In this document: one piece after another, positions 7,790 through 14,559 of the stretch | Layout of the letters: each line of letters opens with the position of its first letter | How positions within the stretch are numbered: position 1 is the stretch's first letter | NCBI RefSeq assembly: GCF_005844085.1 | Contig: NZ_VCDI01000007.1 | Span: 62,001 to 126,000, forward strand | Direction of reading: 5' to 3' | DNA length: 64,000 nucleotides | Origin: Lichenicoccus roseus | GTDB taxonomy: Bacteria; Pseudomonadota; Alphaproteobacteria; Acetobacterales; Acetobacteraceae | Notes under the pieces: generated by a model | Seen by the model: the letters and a program-made list of their open reading frames with translations, nothing else | Database searches by the model: none | Told to the model about the DNA's origin: nothing | Program-made: the position numbers and the translations under genes

Positions 7790-7823
7790 GCCCCGCTGCC
7801 GTCACAGGCGGCGGGGCTTTTTT
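7790..7823 (+). terminator. GC hairpin with T-run, first copy
   Basis: GCCCCGCTGCC, loop GTCACA, GGCGGCGGGGC, then six Ts. This is a strong intrinsic terminator shape on the plus strand with no obvious protein gene upstream on that strand. It could end a short non-coding RNA. Confidence 0.55.
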
Positions 7824-7919
7824 GCTCGGCATCGAGATTGGCTGACATAGCTATCAGCACAAACCAGGCCGGATAAGGCACGGCGCTTGCAAGGTGCCGA
7901 ACGTTTCCTCAAGCAACTT

Positions 7920-7952
7920 GCCCCGCTGCCCTAATTGGCGGCGGGGCCTTTT
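7920..7952 (+). terminator. GC hairpin with T-run, second copy exactly 130 bp after the first
   Basis: Arms are identical to the copy at 7790 (GCCCCGCTGCC / GGCGGCGGGGC) but the loop is CTAATT, followed by CCTTTT. Identical stems with unrelated loops suggest a maintained structure. The 7594-7959 stretch contains these two hairpins and no convincing protein gene. Confidence 0.5.
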
Positions 7953-7959
7953 GCTGATG

Positions 7960-8301
7960 TCACTGGACGGTATGCCCGGCTGCACTACCTGCCAGGTGCT
8001 GCAAAACCGCATTGGCCCGGACCAGGCGCTCACGGAGCCATTTCAAATCAGCATCTGCTGCCGGTGGCGTCAGCAGCTTGGCGGCCGCTATGGCGGCCTG
8101 CCAGTAGCGGACGGCGGGCACCATGTCCCCGTTTGCCTCGCTTTTGAACGCTAACTCCCGCCAGAGGGCTACGTCACCCGCCGGCCCCTGAGGCCGCTTG
8201 TTCGGCTCCACCGTGCCGCCGTTCTTCGGGTGGGTGTCGCCGCTTGGTATGCTGCATGCCTTGCGGGCCTTGCGGGCGATAAGGCGTCGGCGGACTAGCA
8301 T
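7960..8301 (-). CDS. Hypothetical protein, 113 aa
   Basis: ATG at 8301 with AAGGG eight bases upstream. The N-terminal 40 residues are basic and probably disordered (RRRLIARKARKAC...). From residue 45 there is a compact helical repeat (DVALWRELAFKSEANGDMVP, AVRYWQAAIAAAKLL, LKWLRERLVRANAVLQHL) resembling a pair of TPR-like helical hairpins. It may bind a partner protein or nucleic acid. No family is recognised. A small palindrome CTCGA-GCAT-TCGAG lies about 25 bp upstream. Confidence 0.5.
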   Translation of the reverse strand: MLVRRRLIARKARKACSIPSGDTHPKNGGTVEPNKRPQGPAGDVALWRELAFKSEANGDMVPAVRYWQAAIAAAKLLTPPAADADLKWLRERLVRANAVLQHLAGSAAGHTVQ

Positions 8302-8380
8302 AGCAGGCCCTTAACGATTGTTTACCTCTCGAGCATTCGAGCTGTGGAACTTGGTAGATGCACTACGTTCCGCGTCCGTT

Positions 8381-8608
8381 ATGTCATTTGTGCCGCCGCC
8401 GCCGCTACCGTCCCTGGCCCCCACCAACCTGCAGGGCTAGACATCGGCTGTCCCACCGCCCGCTCCAGGACGGGCCGCCTCACCATCGCGACCCGGCTCG
8501 AGCGCACCGATAAGTCCAGCGGCGGCAAGTGGGGCCAACCACAAGCACATCATGGGCGAGATACACAGCCTGCTGACCCGGCTGGTGGAGCACTGGGCGC
8601 TGGGCTGA
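8381..8608 (+). pseudogene. Short ORF interrupted by an in-frame TAG
   Basis: One frame starts ATG at 8381 (MSFVPPPPLPSLAPTNLQG), meets TAG at 8438-8440, then continues 55 codons as a Pro/Ala/Ser-rich linker followed by a helix (HKHIMGEIHSLLTRLVEH) and a TGA at 8606-8608. Proline-rich composition on both sides of the stop and a good helix at the end suggest one gene broken by an amber codon. The rest of the 8302-8760 interval shows nothing else. Confidence 0.35.
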
Positions 8609-8760
8609 GGAGCGGGCACCTTAGCAAGTAGATTGCTTGTGCTTCTACGCTCGGTTTATTCATATCGTAGCCGCAACGTCGAGGGAGGCCAGCTTCGCTG
8701 AACCGCTCGACCCCGTTCTGTCCCACTTCCCACGACAGGGCGGCCTGAGAGGAAGAACGC

Positions 8761-9186
8761 ATGGCCGAAATACCTGAACCTATTTTTGCGCCAGACGGAG
8801 ATGACGTTCTGGAGTTAATCACTGCCATGCAGACGGTCATGCGGGAGATGGAGGAAGGCAACATACAGGCTAGCGTTGCTCACCGTGCCCTGTGCCGAAA
8901 GGCCTACGAGCCCTTTCGCGCGCTCCTGGACGATGACGGCATGGACTACATGTCGTTCGGCGACGCGCTGCATATCCGCCGGGAGGCGGATATGCAGATT
9001 ATAATGGAGGAACGCTGGCAGTGGCACCTCGCAGGAAATTCGCTTGGCTACAAGAGCAGCGCTAGGACCCTAGAAGACGGCACTGCCGAGATCTGCATGG
9101 GGGATTTCAGGTATCAGAAGGCGCCTGACAGCTTCGTCTGGGCTGCTGTGCTGCCGCAGCGGAAAGCAACAGGAGACGGCCTATAA
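8761..9186 (+). CDS. Hypothetical protein, 141 aa
   Basis: ATG at 8761 with a strong GAGAGGAAG ribosome binding site. It is acidic and soluble, with helices at residues 15-35 (LELITAMQTVMREMEEG) and 40-60, then an RREADMQIIMEERWQWHLA segment and a beta-rich C-terminus (TAEICMGDFRYQKAPDSFVW). No motif is recognised. A possible promoter lies around 8630-8665. It is convergent with the cluster of very short minus-strand genes that follows. Confidence 0.55.
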   Translation: MAEIPEPIFAPDGDDVLELITAMQTVMREMEEGNIQASVAHRALCRKAYEPFRALLDDDGMDYMSFGDALHIRREADMQIIMEERWQWHLAGNSLGYKSSARTLEDGTAEICMGDFRYQKAPDSFVWAAVLPQRKATGDGL

Positions 9187-9201
9187 GTCTGCGGTTCTCT
9201 G

Positions 9202-9393
9202 TCACCGCACCACTCCACCCTGGACACAGCAGGCGCGGCAGGCCGGTTTCACCGGCGCCGAGGTTCGGTAATACCCTCCCCTACGGCTGGCCACGTCATG
9301 GCAGATGTTCCACTTCCCGCTCCAGCACACGTCGCTTGACTTCTGTCTGGAGCCCCTAGGCCTGCCGGCGAAGCGCGCGCACCTGGCTTCCAA
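9202..9393 (-). CDS. Possible Cys-rich small protein, up to 63 aa
   Basis: ATG at 9393 overlaps the upstream 54-aa gene by 38 bases. An internal GTG (at the residue before CWSGKWNIC) is an alternative start. The core has CWSGKWNIC and later KPACRACC, giving spaced cysteines that could bind zinc. It is the last of several tightly packed short minus-strand frames. Confidence 0.35.
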   Translation of the reverse strand: MEARCARFAGRPRGSRQKSSDVCWSGKWNICHDVASRRGGYYRTSAPVKPACRACCVQGGVVR

Positions 9394-9520
9394 CTGGCCG
9401 CCCGTATGCGGCCTGGAGCAGCTGCTCAGCCACCGCCAGCTCGCTATCCGCCGCCAGCAGGGCGTCGAGCACGATGCGATCCTGCCCCGGCAGCAAGCCG
9501 ACCCTCCGCGGGTTCACCAT
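9356..9520 (-). CDS. Short helical protein, 54 aa
   Basis: ATG at 9520, 4 bases after the previous short frame. The sequence begins MVNPRRVGLLPGQDRIVLDA and continues as amphipathic helices (LAADSELAVAEQLLQAAYG), ending in a basic tail. It is plausible as a real gene because of its composition and tight packing. Function unknown. Confidence 0.4.
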   Translation of the reverse strand: MVNPRRVGLLPGQDRIVLDALLAADSELAVAEQLLQAAYGRPVGSQVRALRRQA

Positions 9521-9524
9521 CGGT

Positions 9525-9617
9525 TCAGGAGTGCAGCTTCTCGGTCGCTGACCTGACGCAGCCCGGACAGCACATGAGCGCGCCGTCCAGGCTCAGCGTG
9601 TCGCTATGGCGCTTCAT
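9525..9617 (-). CDS. Very short ORF, 30 aa, with a CCPGC motif
   Basis: ATG at 9617, 14 bases after the stop of the ribbon-helix-helix-like gene. It encodes MKRHSDTLSLDGALMCCPGC and ten more residues. The clustered cysteines hint at metal binding, but the size makes the call weak. Confidence 0.3.
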   Translation of the reverse strand: MKRHSDTLSLDGALMCCPGCVRSATEKLHS

Positions 9618-9631
9618 GCGCGCGCTACCGC

Positions 9632-9796
9632 CTACAGGCCAGCTTCGATGAGCCGGCGAGCCGCCTCTGCTTGCGGTGGAAGGTCGGGCTGGTCCCCCCG
9701 CCACGCGTCGATCTGGTCGGGCAGGGTGGGCGGGAGCCGCAGCTCGAATCGGGTTGGCCTGCGTTCTTCTTGCAAGGCAGCGATTTTACGACCCAC
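9632..9796 (-). CDS. Ribbon-helix-helix-like small protein, 54 aa
   Basis: GTG at 9796 with a weak GTAGG upstream. The sequence RRPTRFELRLPPTLPDQIDA is the typical ribbon-helix-helix start: a strand with alternating Thr/Phe/Leu/Leu, then a helix. It is followed by DLPPQAEAARRLIEAGL, the second helix seen in Arc/CopG-like DNA-binding proteins. Such proteins act as dimers and often are antitoxins or element regulators. No toxin gene is adjacent. It is first in a row of four very short minus-strand frames, which suggests one transcript. Confidence 0.6.
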   Translation of the reverse strand: MGRKIAALQEERRPTRFELRLPPTLPDQIDAWRGDQPDLPPQAEAARRLIEAGL

Positions 9797-9905
9797 TACG
9801 TAGCCTACGCAATCCGTTTGACCGGCGGGGCCCTTATACGGAGGTTAAGTATATTCAACGGGCGCAGATCTCCTGCAGCCCTGGCGGTGGCGCAGAGGGA
9901 CGACA

Positions 9906-10127
9906 GTGATTGACCGGGGGAAGGCGGCGGTGATGCGGCAGGTAATTAGCGACATGAGGCGGATCATCGCTTAAAATCTGGCCTCCGTTGCGAGGCTGCG
10001 CCACGAGATTGAGGAAGCGGACGAGCCCGATGAACGGCAGCTCGGGATCTTGGTTCGAGTGCTGCAGCATTATGCCGCCATCGGACTGAAGTTGCAGCAC
10101 ACGGGGCCGCGGTCATCGCTATCCTGA
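9906..10127 (+). pseudogene. Short helical ORF interrupted by an in-frame TAA
   Basis: GTG at 9906 with GAGGG seven bases upstream starts MIDRGKAAVMRQVISDMRRI, then TAA at 9972-9974. The same frame continues 50 codons with coherent helical sequence (VARLRHEIEEADEPDERQLG, then LVRVLQHYAAIGLKL) to TGA at 10125. The good start site and the protein-like sequence after the stop argue for a recently broken small gene. Confidence 0.45.
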
Positions 10128-10181
10128 GGCCGGCCTGAAGCCCGATCCAGCTGTGAGCCGCGCCGCGCACATAGAAAAGCT

Positions 10182-11201
10182 TTACAGGCATAAGGGATCG
10201 GGAACCGCTCCTACCGTTTGGCTTTCGCCCTTCTTCCTTACCACTCGCATAACCTCATCCAGAAATGGAGAAGACAGCATCTTCCGAGTGGAGGCATCGA
10301 TTGTCAGGAAGCGCAGCACATCTCGACCGTCGGTGCCATTCAGGTATCGATTTGCGTCCGCTGTTATCCAAGCCGTTGCCGCAAAGATGTCAAATATGCG
10401 AAGGCAAATCGCAATTCTTTCGTTGATGACAGTGGCGAAAGCGAGATGATGAGCACGATGCGGTAGCCAGAGAGGGAACAGATCGGAAGAACCGGCATCC
10501 CCGCAGTAACCCATCAATGTTTGGGCGATCGCAGGATCCGCCGATGTCACGGCGCTTCGAAGCTCCGAAGCTCTCGGATCATCAAGATAAGTCTCACCGA
10601 GCCACAGAAACGCAAGTTCATATATGATCTTGAGCAATGAATGCTCAAGGTATTTAAATTTGACTGTCAGATTGAACAGGACATTTGGGTTTTGCCGCAC
10701 GGTGACGGTCCGCGACGCTCGATCGAGGATCTCAGACATTTCCTGCTCAGTTGCAGGAGGAAGCCTACGGCGTTTGCGCTCTCTTTGAATGATCAGCGGA
10801 AGAGTGTGTAGTTCTGTCTCATCCACAAGAACTTGGAACGATACTTCTCCTTTCTCGTTTTCAATCACGGGAGACTTATGCTGGATCAGCCTGATATCCA
10901 TCTTCTGAGTGCGCGGGTTGAACTTCGTTCTGACGCGTAGCTCAGGGTCATCCACGAGCGTCGCAACGCCCTCCATTATCTCGTATTCCGAAGGAACGTG
11001 AGAACTATTTCCAGCAAGATGTAGCTCAGCTCGGCGCATACGTATCAGGAAGTGGTCGACAAGTGCTGCATCCACTCTACTGCCAAGCTGCGAATTGCAG
11101 GGCTCGCAGACGCGATCAGTGGTCAGGGGCCCCCCGATAGCGAGCGGAAAAACGTGTTCCTCGGAGCCGTCTCGCTCAAGCTGGCAGAATATACATCGCA
11201 T
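10182..11201 (-). CDS. HNH endonuclease-like protein (HNH_5 type), 339 aa
   Basis: I chose the ATG at 11201, which follows GAGGTAGGAACC. The frame is open 29 codons further. The N-terminus carries CIFCQLERDGSEEHVFP and then VCEPCNSQLGS: two CxxC zinc pairs (Cys3/6, Cys32/35) enclosing a Glu-His (Glu15, His16) and ending CN...LG. This is the layout of HNH-family nucleases with a zinc knuckle. The remaining 290 residues, including FNLTVKFKYLEHSLLKIIYE and a hydrophobic region near 270, belong to no domain I know. It is the last gene of the island before the tRNA-Glu. It is lower in GC than the chromosome and may be a defence or selfish nuclease. Confidence 0.68.
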   Translation of the reverse strand: MRCIFCQLERDGSEEHVFPLAIGGPLTTDRVCEPCNSQLGSRVDAALVDHFLIRMRRAELHLAGNSSHVPSEYEIMEGVATLVDDPELRVRTKFNPRTQKMDIRLIQHKSPVIENEKGEVSFQVLVDETELHTLPLIIQRERKRRRLPPATEQEMSEILDRASRTVTVRQNPNVLFNLTVKFKYLEHSLLKIIYELAFLWLGETYLDDPRASELRSAVTSADPAIAQTLMGYCGDAGSSDLFPLWLPHRAHHLAFATVINERIAICLRIFDIFAATAWITADANRYLNGTDGRDVLRFLTIDASTRKMLSSPFLDEVMRVVRKKGESQTVGAVPDPLCL

Positions 11202-11324
11202 GGTTCCTACCTCAGGCCGCTTCGTGTCCTGGTCCCTTGCGGCTCGGACTGACTGTCCAAGGCTGTATATCGGCCAGATCTTGGACAACTGCGCCGGCAG
11301 AAGCAGCTACATCGTTGCAAAGAT

Positions 11325-11400
11325 TGGCGTCCCGTAGGGGATTCGAACCCCTGTTACCGCCGTGAGAGGGCGGTGTCCTAGGCCTCTAGACGAACAGGAC
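11325..11400 (-). tRNA. tRNA-Glu (anticodon CTC)
   Basis: Cloverleaf on the minus strand: acceptor GTCCTGT pairs with ACGGGAC, the anticodon loop CTCTCAC gives CTC, the T-arm GTTCGAATC is present, and CCA is encoded at 11327-11325. The 3' end points at the accessory region, so this gene is the probable attachment site of the element to its left. Confidence 0.95.
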
Positions 11401-11465
11401 GTGGCCGGGGGTGGCAATACGGCAGGCCGCGGAGGGATGCAAGAGCCTGCAAACGCCAATGGTCT

Positions 11466-11777
11466 TCACCGCAGCAGGCCGGCCTGGGCGATGATCCGGC
11501 CGTCCTGCTCGTTCCAGACGAGCACGCGGTCAGGCCGTCCGCCTCCCGACAACAGCAGCGCCAGCGAGCTGTCCGACTGGCGAACGGCCGCGACGATCCG
11601 GGTTCCCGCCGGCTGGTCCAGCTGCACCGGCGCCCCCAACACCACCATCTCCGCGGTCGCCGTCGGATGCGGGTGCACGAGCCGCTTGATCACCGTCGCG
11701 ACCAGGATCGCCGTCAACGCCGCGATCAGCACCCCCATGCCGATGACCGCCCCGAGCATCGCCTTGACCCTGCCCAT
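11466..11777 (-). CDS. Small single-span membrane protein, 103 aa
   Basis: Residues 7-33 (AMLGAVIGMGVLIAALTAIL and onward) form one transmembrane helix. The rest is a small periplasmic or cytoplasmic beta-rich domain (AEMVVLGAPVQL, RVLVWNEQDGRII). It resembles a short uncharacterised alphaproteobacterial family (I believe DUF6476) and is divergent from the RluA/RluD-type gene, which begins 64 bp away. Function unknown. Confidence 0.6.
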   Translation of the reverse strand: MGRVKAMLGAVIGMGVLIAALTAILVATVIKRLVHPHPTATAEMVVLGAPVQLDQPAGTRIVAAVRQSDSSLALLLSGGGRPDRVLVWNEQDGRIIAQAGLLR

Positions 11778-11841
11778 AAACCTCCTCCCCCGTCATCCGG
11801 TCGCCTGGTGACACAGGCGTCAGTACCGCTATTGAACGCCA

Positions 11842-12855
11842 ATGATGGACAGGCCCGACGGGATCGTCGCCCCACTCGCGCTGTCCGCGTCCCCGGAGCA
11901 CGCCGGCGAGCGCACCGACCGGTTCCTTGCCGGTGCCATCGGCACGACCTCGCGCTCACGCGTCAAGGCCCTCATGCAGGCGGGTCATGTCCGTCGCGAC
12001 GGCATCGTGCTGCGCGATCCCGCGGATCCGGTGCGTGCCGGGGCTACGTATAGTGTCGAGATCCCCCCCGCCGTCGCGGCCGATCCGCAGGCGGAGGCGA
12101 TTGCGCTCGACATCCTGTTCGAGGATGACAGCCTCATCGTGCTCGACAAGCCGGCCGGGCTGGTTGTTCATCCAGCGCCGGGCAATCAGGACGGCACGCT
12201 CGTCAATGCCCTGCTCGGCCATTGCGGCGACACGCTGCCAGGGATCGGCGGGGAACGCCGGCCCGGCATAGTGCACCGGCTGGACAAGGACACATCGGGA
12301 TTGATGGTGGTCGCCAAGACGGAGCTGGCACTTGCCGCCTTGTCGGCGGACTTTGCCGCCCGCCGCATCGAACGCAGCTACCTGGCGCTCTGCTGGGGCC
12401 TGCCGAGCCCGCCCGACGGCACCATCGAGGGCGCCATCGGGCGTGACCCGCGGGACCGCAAGCGCATGGCAGTGGTGACGCATGGCGGGAAATGGGCCCT
12501 CACGCACTACCGCACGCTGCAGGTCCTGCACGCCTCGCTCAGCCTGATCGATTGCCGGCTGGCCACCGGCAGGACCCACCAGATCCGCGTGCACCTTGCC
12601 CAGAACGGGCATCCGCTGGTCGGCGATCCCGTCTACCTGCGCCGCACACCCGCTGCTGCACGAAAACTCCCGGAGCACGCTCTCCTCGCAGCGCTGGGCT
12701 TTCCCCGGCAGGCGCTGCATGCGCGAAGCCTGGGCTTCATCCATCCGGCAACACAGCAGGCAATGCAATTCGACAGCGGGCCACCACCGGATTTCTCGGC
12801 ACTGCTGGAGAACATTACAGGAATTTCAAGAGGCACAGAGCCGGCTTCCACTTGA
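11842..12855 (+). CDS. rluD: RluA/RluD-family 23S rRNA pseudouridine synthase
   Basis: Isomerises specific uridines in large-subunit rRNA to pseudouridine. The N-terminal S4 RNA-binding domain spans residues 15-75 (ERTDRFLAGAIGTTSRSRVK). The catalytic motif HRLDKDTSGLMVVAKT is near residue 145 with the essential Asp in RLDKDTSG. TGRTHQIRVHLAQNGHPLVG near residue 240 is the conserved family motif. The 337-residue length matches RluD. It starts at the first of two adjacent Met codons. Substrate specificity (RluD versus RluA or RluC) cannot be settled from sequence inspection alone. Confidence 0.85.
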   Translation: MMDRPDGIVAPLALSASPEHAGERTDRFLAGAIGTTSRSRVKALMQAGHVRRDGIVLRDPADPVRAGATYSVEIPPAVAADPQAEAIALDILFEDDSLIVLDKPAGLVVHPAPGNQDGTLVNALLGHCGDTLPGIGGERRPGIVHRLDKDTSGLMVVAKTELALAALSADFAARRIERSYLALCWGLPSPPDGTIEGAIGRDPRDRKRMAVVTHGGKWALTHYRTLQVLHASLSLIDCRLATGRTHQIRVHLAQNGHPLVGDPVYLRRTPAAARKLPEHALLAALGFPRQALHARSLGFIHPATQQAMQFDSGPPPDFSALLENITGISRGTEPAST

Positions 12856-12880
12856 CCGGACCAAATTGGTCCTGTATCAA
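12852..12880 (+). promoter_or_regulatory. Putative rpoH promoter with a palindromic operator inside the spacer
   Basis: TTGACC at 12852-12857 and TATCAA at 12875-12880 are separated by 17 nt, a good sigma-70 arrangement. The spacer contains GGACCAAATTGGTCC (12858-12872), a perfect 7-bp inverted repeat around one base. A dimeric regulator bound there would sit directly under RNA polymerase. The implied leader to the rpoH start is about 180 nt. Confidence 0.5.
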
Positions 12881-13067
12881 AGCGCCATTCCGACGAGCGG
12901 GCGCCCCGCCGGTCTGGACGTCCTGGGAACCGCTTGCCGAACCGGAAGCAATCTCAGGGACGTGAAGTCCTCACCCGCGCCCATGCTGACTGCAGACGAA
13001 ACTGGCCGTTCGATGCGCCGTATGGGCATCACCGGTTCGCTTCAGCCAGACGAAAGGAGCCTTTGCC

Positions 13068-13970
13068 GTGGCCTCTGCCGTCCTAAACCTGGGTCCCGAG
13101 GGAAATCTCTCTCGGTACCTCCAGGACATCCGCAAGTTTCCGATGCTCGCTCCCGAGGAGGAACTTGCTCTTTCCAAGCGTTGGCGTGACCACGAGGACA
13201 CCGCCGCCGCGCACAAGCTGGTGACTTCCCATTTGCGTCTCGTTGCCAAGATTGCAATGGGCTACCGCGGCTATGGCCTGCCGATCAGCGAGCTGATCAG
13301 CGAAGGCAACGTCGGCATGATGCAGGCGGTGAAGCGGTTCGACCCGGAGCGTGGCTTCCGTCTTGCGACCTACGCGATGTGGTGGATCCGCGCCGCCATT
13401 CAGGAATACATCCTGCACAGCTGGTCGCTCGTGAAGATGGGCACCACTGCCGCCCAGAAGAAGCTGTTCTTCAACCTGCGGCGCCTCAAGGGGCAGATGC
13501 AGGCGATCGAGGATGGCGATCTCCATCCCGAGCAGGTCGGCGTTATCGCGCGCTCGCTCTCCGTGTCCGAGCAGGATGTGGTGAACATGAACCGGCGCCT
13601 CGCTGCGCCGGATCACAGCCTGAACGCCCCGGTACGCGCGGACAGCGAGGGCGAGTGGCAGGATTGGCTCGTCGACGAGGGTGACAGCCAGGAGCAGGTC
13701 CTCGCCGAAAGCGAGGAGTTCTCCGGCCGCAAGGCGCTGCTCGGGGAGGCCCTGCGCACCCTGAACGAGCGTGAGCGTCATATCCTGATCGAGCGGCGCC
13801 TCAAAGAGGAGCCGGCCACCCTCGAGGATCTCTCCCAAGTGTACAGCATCTCGCGCGAGCGGGTGCGGCAGATCGAGGTAAGGGCGTTCGAGAAGCTCCA
13901 GAAGGCGATGCGGACCCAGGTGACGACGAGGCGACAGTCCGATCATGGCCAGGGCGAGAAGGCCGCCTGA
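13068..13970 (+). CDS. rpoH: RNA polymerase heat-shock sigma factor RpoH (sigma-32)
   Basis: Directs RNA polymerase to heat-shock promoters. GTG start after AAGGAG. Region 2 is present (LVTSHLRLVAKIAMGYRGYG, then GLMQAVKRFDPERGFRLATY-like sequence, with WWIRAAIQEYIL). The RpoH box QKKLFFNLRRLKGQ is near residue 130 and is diagnostic of sigma-32 rather than sigma-70. The region 4 helix-turn-helix is VYSISRERVRQIEVRA near residue 260. The 300-residue length is normal. It is monocistronic, with its own promoter candidate upstream and a hairpin terminator downstream. Confidence 0.95.
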   Translation: MASAVLNLGPEGNLSRYLQDIRKFPMLAPEEELALSKRWRDHEDTAAAHKLVTSHLRLVAKIAMGYRGYGLPISELISEGNVGMMQAVKRFDPERGFRLATYAMWWIRAAIQEYILHSWSLVKMGTTAAQKKLFFNLRRLKGQMQAIEDGDLHPEQVGVIARSLSVSEQDVVNMNRRLAAPDHSLNAPVRADSEGEWQDWLVDEGDSQEQVLAESEEFSGRKALLGEALRTLNERERHILIERRLKEEPATLEDLSQVYSISRERVRQIEVRAFEKLQKAMRTQVTTRRQSDHGQGEKAA

Positions 13971-14001
13971 CCGACTACTTAATCCGGCAGCAAGGCTCGC
14001 G

Positions 14002-14030
14002 GCGCCGTCTCAGCGATGAGGCGGCGCTTT
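14002..14030 (+). terminator. Intrinsic terminator of rpoH
   Basis: GCGCCGTCTC, loop AGCGAT, GAGGCGGCGC, then TTT. One G-U pair interrupts an otherwise perfect 10-bp stem, 30 bp after the rpoH stop. Confidence 0.6.
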
Positions 14031-14048
14031 CGATTCCAGGGTGCGACG

Positions 14049-14510
14049 TCAGGGATCGGTTGCCGGCAGGCTCCACTCGGTTCTCAATGCCGCCAGGCGC
14101 GCCTCTATCTCACGTCGGCGGCCCGCCAGACGCAGATCCGTCATCCATACGGCAGCCACGCACGACGTCTCGTTGACCAGCCAGCCGGCTGCAGCACCGG
14201 TCCAGGTCAGCGGCAGGCTGCCGATGCGGGCCAGCACATCGACGCTGTCGGCCAGCGTATGACTGCTGAACAGGAACGACCGCACCGGCTCGATCGCGCC
14301 GGCAAGGGTGAAGATCGTCACCGTCCGGGTCAGGGGACGGCCCGGTGCGGTCTCGCATACCAGACACAACAACACCGGAGCGCCCAGCGCCATCAGCAGG
14401 AGCATGCCGCCCGGCGACACCATCAGCAGGATGCCGAACAGCATTCCCTGCCACCATCGCCAACCGGCCGCCTTCGCGGCCTGCTTGTCCGGCAACGGCT
14501 TTCGCTTCAT
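14049..14510 (-). CDS. Membrane protein of unknown function, 153 aa, partner of the pseudokinase
   Basis: ATG at 14510. Hydrophobic spans are at about residues 20-48 (MLFGILLMVSPGGMLLLMAL and on, likely two helices), 65-80 and 100-122 (LTWTGAAAGWLVNETSCVAA), with a basic C-terminal tail (RLAGRRREIEARLAALR). It lies 49 bp downstream of the pseudokinase gene in the same direction, so the two are probably co-transcribed. No family is recognised. It could anchor or regulate the kinase-like protein at the inner membrane. Confidence 0.6.
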   Translation of the reverse strand: MKRKPLPDKQAAKAAGWRWWQGMLFGILLMVSPGGMLLLMALGAPVLLCLVCETAPGRPLTRTVTIFTLAGAIEPVRSFLFSSHTLADSVDVLARIGSLPLTWTGAAAGWLVNETSCVAAVWMTDLRLAGRRREIEARLAALRTEWSLPATDP

Positions 14511-14559
14511 GAGGCGACCGGTCGTAGCCAGGCGGTGCCCAGGGCGCCGGGGCGGACCA

